The notes beneath the pieces were generated by a model that saw only the letters and a program-made list of their open reading frames with translations, did not search any database and was not told where the DNA came from. Source: Saxidomus purpurata (Eukaryota > Mollusca > Bivalvia > Venerida > Veneridae). From it: a DNA stretch of 64,000 nt. The stretch covers positions 51,006,412-51,070,411 of the forward strand of contig JAFMSR010000002.1 of assembly GCA_022818135.1 (NCBI GenBank), in the 5' to 3' direction. The position numbers and the translations under genes are program-made. Below, piece by piece: positions 1 through 13,400 of this stretch. Numbering within the stretch: position 1 is the first letter of the stretch; every line of letters begins with the position of its first letter.

Positions 1-190
1 GCAGACATCATTATATGGTAATTTAAGCCCCATGCATGTGGTGAGTCAAACCACCAAGGAGGCAATAAACATAGTTTCAACACTTAACCACGTTCATGCA
101 TATTTCATTTTTGATACAAGGTTTTGATGTGCGCTACATGACCTTGGAAGTCGATGTGCCATAAAACACCATTTATTCATTCCTTCATGT
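1..190 (+). repeat. SINE-like dispersed repeat with ATTC-type tail
   Basis: The end of this segment (CCTTGGAAGTCGATGTGCC then ATAAAACACCATTTATTCATTCC) matches the end of 27411-27605 (CCTCGGAAGTAGGAGGGC then TATAAAACACCATTCATTCATT). Two copies with the same short tail in the same orientation suggest a SINE. The left end is cut by the window edge. Confidence 0.45.
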
Positions 191-1950
191 CCTACATAAT
201 GTTTGTAAGTGTACATAATATTACTCTGTTAGTCATGTAACTCTTATATTGATATGAAATTCAGGTAGCTGTTAGGGGCAGCCCCCTTTCACCGCGACCT
301 CAACACTCCCTTATTACGGCTCCATTACTGGTATTAGTTAATATAATTTGCAATAACTTAAAATTGTTCTTAAGTCCATGTTAAAATATGTATACTAAAA
401 ATGAAAAAAAATAAATGAACACCTGTGAACTTAGAACAGATGTTCTTAAATATTATGATTCTGCATGAAGGTTTTTTGTAATGTTGAGTTACAAAATATG
501 TCAATGATTAATAAATGTTATGATTCTAAACTGCCCGCTTACAGTCATGATTATGAAACAGTGACAGAGATTTAAATTTTAGGCTGGTTTAAACAGACAC
601 TCGGGGATTATAAGTTAAAGGCATTTTTTGGTAGGTAGACGGTAATTAATCCTGTGATAGTGTATTACTTACAATACGGTACTTATATTTATGAATGAAA
701 TTCTGGGATTGACCAATCCTTGTTAAAGGTTAACTGTTTATGTTGTCTAGATCTTAATTATTATTTGAAAGTTCAAAAGTTATTTAGTAACTATACATGT
801 ATACAAGTCATTGTTTGTTAAGTGGTGTGCAGCACTTTTAGCCTGAAAAATATTGCATACTGATTTTATTATTCTATTCTATTTTTTACATTTTCATTAT
901 ATCATTCTATAAGAGAAATAATTTGACATAATTCACTTTTTACATGTTTTAAACGAATTTACTACGTTTTCCGCTTCGTTCTTGATCATAATTCAACATT
1001 GAAATTTTGAAGGGTAATTCAACTTAAGCACAACACCTGTTAAAATAATTGTTACCTTTATCAAAAGTCATTCACTAGCATGCATGTTACAACATTGAAG
1101 TTATTTTTTTGGTTTCTATCTCAGCTGTTAATTAAGTAACAGTGATTTTCAGTGCATAGTATTTTAGAAAAGTATGAAGTTTCTTACTTTTTAGTTCCTG
1201 ATTTATCAACCCTTAAATTAGTATGAAAAAACAAATTGATCCCTCTTTCTTTTGACCTTAACTTTCAGGTTAGAGTTCAAATTCTTATGTGATTTCTACA
1301 CAGCTTTTATAGATGGCAGAATGTTTGAACAAATAAGTTCAATATGGTTTTATTACATTTATGTATCGTTTAAAACGTTCGACATGAGCATCCTTTCTAA
1401 AAATGTCTTACATCAAAGAAATATGCATCTTTTTATCTTTGCAAGACAATTATATCGTCAAGTGTTTCATTGCCTTTGTTTCAGTTTATATAACAAGGAC
1501 CCAGCTGTTCCAAATTTTAATCAACGAGTAAGCCAAAATTCGGTTATTACTTTAAGGGTAACCTTTGTATTTTATACAGTTTGAAAGGCTTATTAAAACA
1601 AGTTTTTATGCTCGAGAGAATGAGGACTAAAAACTCTTTGAAGCAAAATCAAAATTTTCTGTAAGTGTTATATGTCCATACAGAATCGTTTTTATTAATC
1701 AAAAGTTAATCAATGGCTGGCAAACAGTCGGTTTGAGTTTCGAACAACTGGATCCTGGTCATTAAGTTTCCAGATTTTAGAGCTACTCTTACCCGTGCTG
1801 GTGGCATGTGATTCCGTCTTCTGCCACCAGAGATTTAGCAGAGCAGACATTTCAATACTGAAATATCATAAATTAATAAGTTATTCCTTTTTAAATGTCA
1901 CTTAATTTAGTCTGTAGCGTAATAAATAAATAGTAACCAGATTGGAACGA
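190..1950. other. Non-coding AT-rich stretch, nothing recognised
   Basis: No gene, RNA or clear repeat was found here. The 110-codon ORF at 1252-1584 is low-complexity, starts from a non-ATG codon, and has no recognisable domain or splice context. Confidence 0.4.
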
Positions 1951-1959
1951 TCAGAGATT

Positions 1960-2173
1960 CTTTAACCCTATCTCTTTTGAATCACTTAAATGGACTTGTC
2001 CATCTTTTAATATCTCGGACTGTGCCATTAATTGTTCAAAAGGGTTGCTCACTGAAAAGTTACCAACTGAGTAGCCAACAGTGCAGATCATGATCAGTCT
2101 GCAGACCGCACTGGTCTGAATGGCAAAATATACTTGCCTGTGACCATTTAAAGGTAAAGATTACGGGTTAAAG
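1960..2173 (+). mobile_element. MITE-like element with CTTTAACCC ends
   Basis: Inverted ends CTTTAACCC (1960-1968) and GGGTTAAAG (2165-2173) bound about 214 bp. The core contains AATGGACTTGTCCATC and GCAGATCATGATCAGTCTGC. A reverse-complement relative is at 25903-26085 and a fragment at about 21853-21960. Confidence 0.55.
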
Positions 2174-2932
2174 TTTGTAGTTCTATGTATATAACATTAT
2201 TCTCACAGTTTTGCATGAAATGTCCTTGAATTGGGCCCAAAACTAGTTTAAGTAGTCGTATTTCTTGCTTGAAATTCTAACGGTCCTTTAGCTTCAGTAA
2301 ATATTATAAGAAGCGAGATATATAAAGAAATATGGAGTTTATAAATCATAAATGATCCAAAACTGGGTACAGTCTTAGTAATACATCACTCAGGTTCCTT
2401 TGTAGTGAAAGATCAAATCTAATAAACAAATTCTGTTAAATATACAACCCAAGATAACATGGAAGAATTTGGCATTTTCTCTTTAAAAGTGTCGGAATTA
2501 TCTTTTTTTGCCGGATAAAAACTATATTTATGTGACATGCTAACCTTCCCCCTTGTTTGACTACCCTTGTTTGTAAATGATAAAAGGCAAAGTTCTGGAG
2601 AGTTTTAATCACTGACCGAAACATTGCCTTATTTAGAAGTATACAGTCTTGTTGTTATCAAAAGATTTACAGCTTTTGTATCTATACAAGAGATTTGCAA
2701 AGTTGCGCATTTTAAGAGAGCAAGATGGAGTTTAATGCGTTCTCTTAAATATTGAAATCTTGGACAGTTTATTAGATTTACATATGTGGGCTGAGCACCT
2801 GATCTACACTATACAGCAACACGTGCATAGATTTCCGATTTTAAACAAATTCCTTAATCTTTTGTTTTGCATCTTGTGTGACATGACATCTATGACACAA
2901 ACTATTTCTCTCTTTCTCACCCCTTATATAAA

Positions 2933-3335
2933 ATATTAGTAAAAAAATCATCAAACATTCTCGAGGGTAATAGTAAAAATCATCAAACATTGTACAGGGT
3001 AATAGTAAAAATCATCAAACAATGTCAAGGGTAATAGTAAAAATCATCAAACATTGTCAAGGATAATAGTAAAAAAAATCATCAAACCTTGTCAAGGGTA
3101 ATAGTAAAAATCATCAAACATTGTAAAGGGTAATAGTAAAAATCATCAAACATTGTACAGGGTAATAGTAAAAATCATCAAACATTGTAAAGGGTAATAG
3201 TAAAAATCATCAAACCTTGTCAAGGGTAATAGTAAAAATCATCAAACCTTGTCAAGGATAATAGTAAAAATCATCAAACATTGTAAAGGGTAATAGTAAA
3301 AATCATCAAACTTTGTCAAGGGTAATAGTAATATT
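2933..3335 (+). repeat. Minisatellite, about 12 copies of a 32-bp unit
   Basis: The unit is GGGTAATAGTAAAAATCATC plus AAACATTGTMAA, repeated about 12 times with few substitutions and small indels in the A-run. It lies upstream of the SLC26 coding region. Confidence 0.9.
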
Positions 3336-3344
3336 GTTGTTGTT

Positions 3345-3595
3345 GTATGAGTTTAATTAATGCCTGTTCCAACTGCATATTTTTCAGTCTTTTTTATGTG
3401 TGGGCAGTTTACCTAACCATCATTCATGAGAAGAACTTGTACTATAGATGGCTGATTCCTGTGTAAGAAACTGACAACTTTCTCACATTAAGAAACATGG
3501 TCGTTAGCGGGGCTCAAACCCATTACCTTGAAAAAATTATACTGTGATTTTAAGTTGGTGGCTCTAACCACTCAACTATCATGCTTGTGTTAATG
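3345..3595 (-). mobile_element. tRNA-derived SINE, minus strand
   Basis: Read on the minus strand it opens with GTTGAGTGGTTAGAGCCACC (box A-like, leucine-tRNA-like) and carries GGGTTTGAGCCCCG (box B-like). It continues with GATGGTTAGGTAAACTGCCC and ends GACTGAAAAATATGCAG then GGCATTAATTAAAC. The same body and tail occur at 14815-15010 and 18385-18548. Confidence 0.65.
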
Positions 3596-4192
3596 TATAG
3601 TACATCTAATTTGATTACAACATCTGTTTACACGTGAACAGTGTTTAATGAAGTAACTAATAATAATTGTGCGTATTAAGTATTTGTCTGAGGCCCTCAT
3701 TAATCCTTACTCATCTTAACTTGAAAAATGACCTTGCAATATGCCCTTCAGTTTTAATATGGATTTGACAGTAGAAGAATGAACTAACTGAAAAAAAATG
3801 TTATTGTGAAAAGCCTTCTGAATGAGTAATTTAACGAATTTGAAATGTTGACCCTTGGGTGGAATACGTTTAACAATAATTATGTGCATAAGTTTCATAA
3901 ACATTCTGGCTAATAATTGTTATCCAATCCAAGTTAGCTCATGTTTATGTCAGTTACCGTAATTAAATATAAATTATGTCTACCGGTAGTCATTATGAAA
4001 TAAATTTTTACAATTAAAAATGTTTACCGTTAAAACAAATACCTCTGTATGATTTAAGCTAAATTTGTACTACTCATCGAAATAAAGGCTAGGTAAACAT
4101 GTTTAACAGTCACAACTGATAAAGTATCGTTTCACTGTTACTTTGAAATGGGAATTTTATTACACTCAATAATTTTTTTCTTATGATTACAG

Positions 4193-4436
4193 GATGACAT
4201 TGTTGATAAGCGATGAGCCGAGAACGGGAGCCTCTACTGAGGCATGCTGGGACATCGGAGAGGTCACAAGGTCGTGGGTCAGGGAGGTCATCCATTGAAG
4301 CGGATCAAGAGGAGATTGAATTTACTGAAATCTCATTCCCAGAACGTTTCAACATGAGGCAATACGTGAAAAAGTGTTGCACTCTGGAAGCTGCTAAAAA
4401 TAAATTGCCAATTACAAAATGGTTACCAAAATACTC
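4193..4436 (+). CDS. SLC26A11: SLC26 exon with start codon and short 5' UTR
   Basis: A polypyrimidine stretch and AG at 4191-4192 precede this exon, so at least one untranslated exon probably lies further upstream. ATG 4213 opens MSREREPLLRHAG, a basic stretch with a dileucine-like EPLL motif. An acidic region (EADQEEIEFTE) and the usual cytoplasmic lead-in ending KWLPKYS follow. The exon ends two bases into a serine codon before GTAAGT at 4437 and joins exon 10990 cleanly (KYS-LTDAQCD). The dileucine-like motif could act in endosomal or lysosomal sorting; that is inference. The first coding intron (4437-10989) is the longest in the gene. Confidence 0.88.
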
Positions 4437-7400
4437 GTAAGTGTAAAATAATGAAGAGATTTGTTCAAAAAAATATTTTGATTTAAAAAAAAAATGATTT
4501 GTTACAAAATCTTTATAGATTTTAAATAAAAAGTTGATATACAGAACTTAAGTATTTAAAAGAAATAAAAGTACAGTATTTTTCATTTAAATTTATTAAT
4601 GCTTGGAGGAAATAATAATAATTCACACCTATCTTTTCCACATTTTTTAGAAAATTTAGAAAAAGTATAAATGATTAAAAAACACTGCTGATTTAAAGAA
4701 ATACTGGTACTCTTCAAATTAGAAGGTTTGCAGAGGACAGAATGTTGAAAAATTGTGAAAAATAAACCAGGTGAAATATGGTTAATGATGAATTTTATAT
4801 GAAGTGTGCAAATTGATGAATTATGGCTGTATTTATTACAAGGTTTTATTTGCACTTTATTTTTACTGAAATAGTATCTAAGTGCATTAATGTAAGTGGA
4901 TTTAGCCCGTTGGAAATACTGACAAAGTAAAGGTATGGATTTTTCTTTCTGACCAATTTCTTTCTCTTTTATTATACTTTTTTATAACCTGTGTTTTTAA
5001 GATGGGCTGTATAATAATTTTTGTGAATACTAAATGAAGCAATTTCTCAAATTGCTATTTAATATGTAAATTGAGTGCAATACTTAATTGTGTATATTTT
5101 TATTTTAATAATTAGACAACAAGAGAGCTAGACTATTACCCTTTTTAGAGACTGATTATAACTTGGTCTATCCATCCAGTCATTGTAGACTAATTAATCC
5201 ATCTCTGTAGTCTACACTGTTAGCTACTTAGACCATGAATCACTATTTCCCATAAGAGCTGATGTTGAACAGTTCCAACTGAGACATTTTGAAACAAAGG
5301 CAAAAACATTATAATTATTTCAGTTGAAGGTACAAAAATGTATCTTAATATTTAAGTAACTTATTTTCACCTATGATTGTTTTTTGGATGAACCATAATT
5401 ATTAAAATTCATGCAGTCAGTGTTTTTGAAGTAAGTCGTTACAAAACTTTTGATGGAAATACTGGTTTATATATATATTGATATCACAGCTTTTTTCTTT
5501 TTTAGTATAAAATCTTATTCTTGATAATTTTATTATTATTTCTTTATACTGAAAGCTTTAAAAATTTATGTACTTCATACCACAATCATGTATTTTCTTA
5601 TTGGACTTCTAAGAATCTAAGTAATTTTTGGTACATTTTCTTATTAGACTGAACACTGCAGCCAGGTTCCAATACATGTATTTTATACAAATACTGACTG
5701 GTGAATTTATCCATTTATATACACCAGATAATGCGGCTAATCAAATTGATAGACCAATCAAAATTCATGATTATATTAAGTTATACAATAATTATTATTA
5801 TATGAAAATTATTTGTATTTAAAATATTTTTAGATATATGACTCTATTATCCTCCAATCATAAAGAGTACACCAATTACGAAGAGTGCAAACTCCTATCA
5901 AATTTTAATAGTATTATAGAATAATCATTGTTACATGAAGAAATAAGACCAGCAGTTTTCTTTATATGAGATACATTTCTGGCAGAAATCAAAGTTGGTA
6001 TAAAATTGAAAAAAAACTTTTGAAGTAAATATGATATCAATGTCATGATCATAGTGATTGAGCTAATTCCAGAACCATCGGCTTATCAGCAGCCCTTTTT
6101 TTCATTCTGCTGATATGTATACAAAACATAACACTAGCTGTCATTTCACGAAAAAGTTGCGACTTGTTGAAAAGTAACTTGACATGGTGAATATAATTTT
6201 TGGTTTTACATTTTTCATTAAATGGATTCATTTGTTTATCTTTGGTATGATTAGATTTACCTGTATTGTACACTTCAGTGGAACATTACAGGTCTCAAAT
6301 TTGTGACAAAAGTTTACCATGCTAAATTTCCTGAAAAAATTACACCCTGCAAATTAACACAATGTACAGTTTCATTATATTCCAAAACAAAATAAGATTT
6401 AAATAAATGAAAGACCAAGAATTGTTTCAGAAATACCTTGCTTGGCAAACATATTAAGGTCAGTGAATAGGTATTTTCAGATCAGTTAAAGTATGTACAT
6501 TTTTAGATATTTTTAGTGCTAATTTGGAGTAATTTCCACTGTTTGCCTGTTTGGTGAGTGTTGTTTTTAGTGTTTAGCTAACATGAATATGAAGTTCTCA
6601 TGGTGAGACTTTATGATTCATCATCTGCTCGATAGAATATCAGCAAACTTGGCCAGAAGTATCAGTACTGGCTTTGAGATCATTGGAAATGGCTTGAGCC
6701 CAGCTTACCACAGTCACTTATAATGATCTTGCATGAGGGATACCAGTGATGCAGGCATAATATGCTATCTTTACTTGGGTAAGCCAGGCTCAAGCCACTT
6801 CCTTTCAAGGTAACAAGCAAAGTTAATGAGAGGCATATAAGTCAAACCTGTGTTAAAGACTACCTCCAAATAGAGACCACCTTGCAAATAATGATCAACA
6901 GGGAGATCAATGTGCACTATTCATATATAGAAGACACACCTGTGAATAAAGACCATCTGCAAACAAAGACCACATTTGTAGCTACCCAACAGTGGTCTTT
7001 GTTCACAGGTTTAACTGTATATAGCTTGTAGTTAACTTACAATACAAGGCTATAGAATTATTATTTTAAGTGCAGGCATTCAGAGCCTATGTTTCGGAGC
7101 TAAGATTTTATCAATATGTAGCTATTGTCCAGAGGTCTTTTACAAGTAATTGTCCAAAACGTGCACCTAGGATTAGTTTTTTCTAGGCCCAAGGTGCCGT
7201 TTGTTCTACCAGTAAAAATATGAGAAAGGTTAGGGCCAAGAGCTGAGATATTGTGTGTAGCAATGGCTATTGGTCCCCTGGCAGAAGCTTTTTCAGATCA
7301 TGCATCTTTAGGCAAACTTGGCGCTACATGGCAAGAGGGTTTAGCGAAAAGAAAAGTAAAATCTTGAAAAGTCTTGAGTATATATTTAGACACTGGAAGA

Positions 7401-10400
7401 CTTATAAATGTAGTCACTACTTTCAAATGAAAGGTTGCAAGAAGATGACTTCTATGAAAGATATTTCGATGCAATTAAAATTGCATGTTTACTGTACGAT
7501 CTTGTATCGTTCAATTATTGTCATTGAAATATCTGTAAATGTGCAAAACCATGTTATTTTGTTTGAATTCTCTTGTTAATTAACATAAACAATTAATTAT
7601 TAGACCAATACATGCGTCAGAAAAGTGTAATACATGTAATTTATTATGTAACAACTTTGTTTTTTTTGTCTGTATATGTTTTTCAACATGTTTGTTTTGA
7701 AATCATTGTTGACCTTAAGATCTTGTATCCTGGTAAACAGGTTGTACAACATGCATGTCTATCTGCCAGTTACGTGTTTATCAAAATGTTTTTTTTTCAA
7801 AGATGAATCTTTTTTTTTTTCTTCTTGCTAGAAGTCTTGATTTCATATGTCATTGCAAGATGCATGCTATCTGCCAGTAATCTGTTTATCAAAGTGGTTT
7901 TTTTCAAGTTCTTGGGGTTCGTTCTTGATCATTGCCAAAGTGCCAAGTTTGGGTTAAATCACTGAATTGCAAGATGTCTATCTGCCAGTTATCTGTTTAT
8001 CCAAAAAATGTTTTTTTCTCTCAGTTTCAGGAAGCATAAGTGAGAAGTGTCATGGCTGTCTTTGGGAAAAAATTGCAAAACCGTAAACAGTCAAGAGATA
8101 GAGACAACTCTGGCTTCTAGCACTTGAAAGAGACAACCCCACCCTCTAGAGCAGCACCCTCTCTAAAAAGATACATTCTCTTTAACATTGTGTCAATTAT
8201 GTAAGGAAGCAACCTCTCCAGAACAACACCTTTCAACAGCAAACTCATTTCTCTGTTCCCAAGGGTGTTCACTCCTGAGAGATTGCACTGTATTATACTC
8301 TATACTGTTTGTTGCCAAATTCTCTTTTTTGCTAATGATTTTTTTACCCCCATCAAGGGTCCTAAGTCTTGATCATATTTTGCCAGAGTTATGTCCCTTT
8401 AAGAAAATTTCTATTGATAAGCATGTATGGTCTGCACTGTTCGGCATTCAGTTAGTACATTTTCAGTTAGACTACCCTTTTCATCAAGACAGAATATGTT
8501 GATTTTAGATAATTAGCTAATTTAAAAGGGCTAATTAATTTAATGTTAAATGTATTAGCTGTACGTCATTGGTTCTAAATATATTTATATCTTCATTTTA
8601 GTCATGAATTTCTGCTCTTCTGTCACGGTGATGGGTCATTGTCTAAACTTTCATTATTTGCGTAATTGCAAATCAGCCAAGAGCATTTATCATGTTTATA
8701 GATTTAAATTTCAAATTTTTGTGCAGATTTTATCAGTTTTATTTGCATGTATAATGTGCATGCTGCAGGCATATTAAGAAGAAAATAACCTGATAGGACC
8801 ACAGTTGTTTCTCAAGTTATCAATGCTTGAGTTGTCCATGTAAATTTGTAGTTAAAGACCCAGGAGCACAATTATAAAAACATGTAGCTCTTACCAAGAA
8901 AGATGTCTTACCGGCGGAAATGACCTTAATTTCTACCAAAACATTCATAGTTTTGCTTTTTAAGTCAATGAGCTCAATAAGAACATGTTAGAAATATAGT
9001 ACAGTATTTTTTTCAGTGATATTGCAAAAAAATAGGAAAGGTTTTCTGGCAACTCTTTTTCGTGAAGAAAGGACTTGAATGAGATATAAAAGCATAATAT
9101 TATGGCAAAATTGTTTTTAAAGTGAATAGAACATGGTTCTATCATTATCCTATCAATACAAATTATTTTTAAATATATCAGCAAATTCAAAGTGATCCTG
9201 GGACTTTAATAAAACAATATGTTATTGATGCTCAAGTTAACACAGTTTTACTGTACATGCATATCAAATGATCTTCAATAAACTTTCCTTATTACTAGGG
9301 AAGAGTAATATTCATTATACATGAAATAAATATCCTCACTTGAAATATTATCTTCGCCGAGTACTTCCAAATTCTTTTTAATTTTTCTAATACCCGTGTA
9401 AATACGCAGAAGCTATCTCGGTAAGGAGACAGTTTAGAGGCATGTTGCAAGTTCTAAACAAAAGGGGCATGCAAAGAATTCACAGTCGCTATCTACATAT
9501 TTGGGTCATTTTGGTGAACATAGAATTATTCCGTCTGTTTAATTTGTAGCCGCCATGATAAAGTTTGGTTTTCATATTTACGATGCTGCTCAGCATAGCT
9601 ATTCGGAGGATGATCCTATATTAATTTCCATTTGTGAATTATGACATCATGAGTTTAATTAGTTACAGTGGATTGCAATTGGTGTTTTAGTTTATTAGGA
9701 ATTTGTACAAATTTTATGGAATAATTTTTTTTAAATTACCATTTTGAAGTCGTCTAATTTTGTGTCTTTTTTATATCGGCCACTAGAAAGGAGCTTGGAT
9801 ATGGTAATATGATATTCATCCAGTCATTGTGTACCTTCTTACACTGTCTATAGCATAAATGATTATACTTAAAGACATTTTGTTGAAACTTCACAGACTG
9901 AGGGGATGGGAAGTGCAGTGTGCAAGAACAGTTACTCTTTATATTTTTTCTAGGGATGGGAACGAATATTCGAATATTCGAATATTCGAAAATCGGCCGA
10001 ATATTCGAATGCGAAAATCAAATTCGAATATTCGTATTTTTTTTTTTTTTTACATAGGTAGCAATCTAAAGAATGCTAATTATGCCGAATAAAACCGTTT
10101 GTTCTGTATTGTTTGTTTAGAGCGTGTCAAAAATTTCCCAATTGCACGAAAATTGCAATGCATAATTGACAGGGGGCATCGTTACGGATTAGCAGTTTGC
10201 ATCAGGTGTTATTGTGGTGACTTTTTATCTTTTGTTCATTTTAATTGTCGCCTGTTTTATGTAACAAATTTTAAAAGTTGTTAATCTCACAATGTTCCAG
10301 GATCAACGTTATGTTTACGGAAGCGAATAACCAATCACGCTTATACATGTATTAACTCAACTGATATAACTCTTTCGTTGTCCAATCATTCAGAATAACT

Positions 10401-13400
10401 CAAATATTTTCCTTTTAAAAATATGTTTGAAATTATTTTTAACATCCTTACTTTTAAGTTTGATCTTCGCTAAACGATATTAATTTACTGTACGCTCTAT
10501 CCATTAACATGCCTCCCTCGCGTGTTTGGACTTATTTCACAAATTAATAATTTGTTTCTTTATATACCGTTTTAAAGTAAACACTTTCATACTAAACATA
10601 CTGTAGTGGCGTATCCGTCGTGTTAAGAAAATATACATGGACACCACAAAACGAATATTCGAATATATTCGAATATGCCAAACCGAATATTCGAATATTG
10701 ATTTTAGTATTCGTTCCCATCCCTAATTTTTTCCTTGCAGATTTATTCCCCTTTATTCAGAGCATAACTGGAACATTGTTGATAGTAATAGTTAAGCAAC
10801 AAAAAGCAAAGGACGTGCAATGTGCAAGAACTTTAACTCTTAATTGTGTCTTTTACAGATTTATCCCCCTTTCATTAGTTTCATTTTTGTACAGTCATGT
10901 ACTAATTGTTGCATAATTCATGAAAATCAGTGAAACCAATTTTCTTAAATAGCCCACTTTTCTGTATGTAAAATATTTGTATATTTCAGACTAACAGATG
11001 CACAGTGCGATATTATTAGTGGACTGACAGTAGCTCTGACTGTATTACCTCAGGGGCTAGCCTACGCCATTATTGCTAACCTACCTCAGCAGGTAAACTC
11101 AACGAGTGAAATGCATTTTTTACTATTCTCTAATTTATGTATTCTCATTTCTAAAGTAAGTTCTTACAACTTGTGTTAATTGCTCTTGAAGACTCACTCT
11201 AGATGGAAACAACTTGGGAGAGATCAAGGCACTGTGGAATATTAATGTGTATTGTCTATATGGACATGACCGCCATGGTGCACTTGTGGGGATCAAACAC
11301 TGAACCCTCCAACCCAGAGGAAGAAAATGCATTTGGACTCTGGTCAGGCTACAAAAATACTTTTCAGTTGCAAGTTCTTGTAAAATTTGCAAAGAGCAAT
11401 GTCCATGAGAGATTTTAGCATAAATTGATATACATAAAAAATTATATTTCTGTAGTATTTAGCAGAGCTTTATGACGTTATCGCAACATACATATAGCTG
11501 TCTTAAAATTTAATTTAATGTAAGGGTAGATATTAAATGAAACGTTTTGCTATTTTAAGAAATTTGCATGTCTTTTTCTGTAATTTACTTTAGCTGCTCA
11601 AACAGTTTCATTTGGAAAAATACATATAAAACATAATTTTTCTTCCAGTATGGCTTGTATTCAGCCTTTATGGGTGTGTTTGTGTACACGATACTTGGTA
11701 CATCGAAAGATATTACACTCGGACCAACTGCAATTATGTCCCTTATGACAGCCGCGTTTGCCGCATCCCCAGTTGAAGGCGATCCCACCTATGCTATAGT
11801 TCTATGTTTAATGTGCGGGTCCGTTCAGTTATTGATGGGATTACTAAATCTCGGTAAGTTTGCCTCGTGTTTGTTTTCTTATATGGTCCACTGAAAACTA
11901 GAAAGTTTTGTCAACTCTGTTCTAAACAGCCACCCAAGGAGATCAACAAAAATGGCTTCCTGAAGCAGGTGGCTGGTAAATAGAGACAATGTTTAATTTA
12001 ATACGTCAATCTTGACTGCTTTATTCAGGCTACGTCTAACAGATTTTCAACTGTACTCAATACAGGAAGTTTTTTTTTTAATTCGGATGTATTTAGCATA
12101 TTTAATTATGCAGAAATCTGAGTTGTAGCCAAAAGTACAATGGATTTATGTTTTATTCTTTGCTTTTTCAGGTATTTTGGTCAATTTTATATCCTATCCT
12201 GTGATCAATGCTTTCACGTCTGCTGCGGCCATTACAATTGCCTGTGGACAGGTGAAGGGAATCTTGGGATTGAAAGACATTCCACGAGAGTTTTTGCACT
12301 TGGTCTACGAAACCTGTAAAAAGATTCCAGAAACAAGGTTAGATTGCTAGTTTAAATTAAGCCTTTGTGCAAAAGTTAAATACATAAATATATACCTGTT
12401 CAGTCAAACCTGTGTTAAAGACCGCCTCCCAATAAATACCACCATGCAAATAAAAGGTCAGCATAGACAAAACTGTGCACCATTTAGATATAATGACATC
12501 ACCTGTAAATAAAGACCACCTGTCAACAAAGGACACTTAAGTGTGTTCCTGTCAGTGGTCTTTGTTCAGGCTACTTACTTCAAGTTCATTTGACTACTTA
12601 ATTCAGGTACATTTGACATGTGGCTACTTAATTCAGGTGCATTTGACATGTGGCTATGCATTTCAGGTGCATTTGACATGTGGCTACTTAATTCAGGTGC
12701 AATTGGACATGTGGCTGCTTAATTCAGGGGTAATTGACATGTGGCTACTTAATTCAGGTTCATTTGACATGTGGATACTTAATTCAGGTGCATTGGACAT
12801 GTGGCTACTTAATTCAGGGGTAATTGACATGTGGCTACTTAATTCAGGTTCATTTGACATGTGGATACTTAATTCAGGTGCATTGGACATGTGGCTGCTT
12901 AATTCAGGGGTAATTGACATGTGGCTACTTAATTCAGGTTCATTTGACATGTGGATACTTAATTCAGGTGCATTTGACATGTGGCTACTTAATTCAGGTG
13001 CAATTGACATGTGGCTGCTTAATTCAGGTTCATTTTTTATGTGTTATCTATTAGTTATTGCCATGCAATTGCCCAGATATTAAGAAGTATTGCACCTCAT
13101 TTAAGTGAATGTATCTTATATTTTTAAGTTATATATTTGTTTCACCAAAGTTTTGCTTTCATTTACAGGGTGTGGGATTTGACAATGGGACTTATATGTT
13201 TGATAATTCTTTTCTTGTTGAAGGTAAGCTTCAAGTCACTGTAGAACTTTATTGTACACTGTATTGTATCATGGCTTTGAATCAACATTATGAGCAACCT
13301 TATCTATTTATGATACTTTGCTTTGTGCGACGGTGGAGCTTAAAACTGTACTCTATCGAAAATAGAGCATTGTTTCAATAGTCTAAGAGTGGTATAAGAA

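Larger units (their letters stand above)
4437..9950. other. SLC26 intron 1, remaining sequence
   Basis: Apart from the MITE (6838-7022) and the 112-bp units (7640-8030), it is AT-rich with no supported feature. ORFs at 7253-7579 and 8188-8502 are unrecognised and probably chance. Confidence 0.35.

Noticed and set aside
2933..3335. Regularly spaced repeats resembling a CRISPR array
   Set aside because: The units are contiguous with no unique spacers, in a eukaryotic genome; a minisatellite.
3490..3590. Possible genuine minus-strand tRNA-Leu gene
   Set aside because: Box A- and box B-like blocks are present but the cloverleaf is not complete, and it continues into a SINE body shared with other copies.
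12541..13083. 180-codon plus-strand and 105-codon minus-strand ORFs
   Set aside because: Pure by-products of a stop-free 30-bp tandem repeat inside an SLC26 intron.
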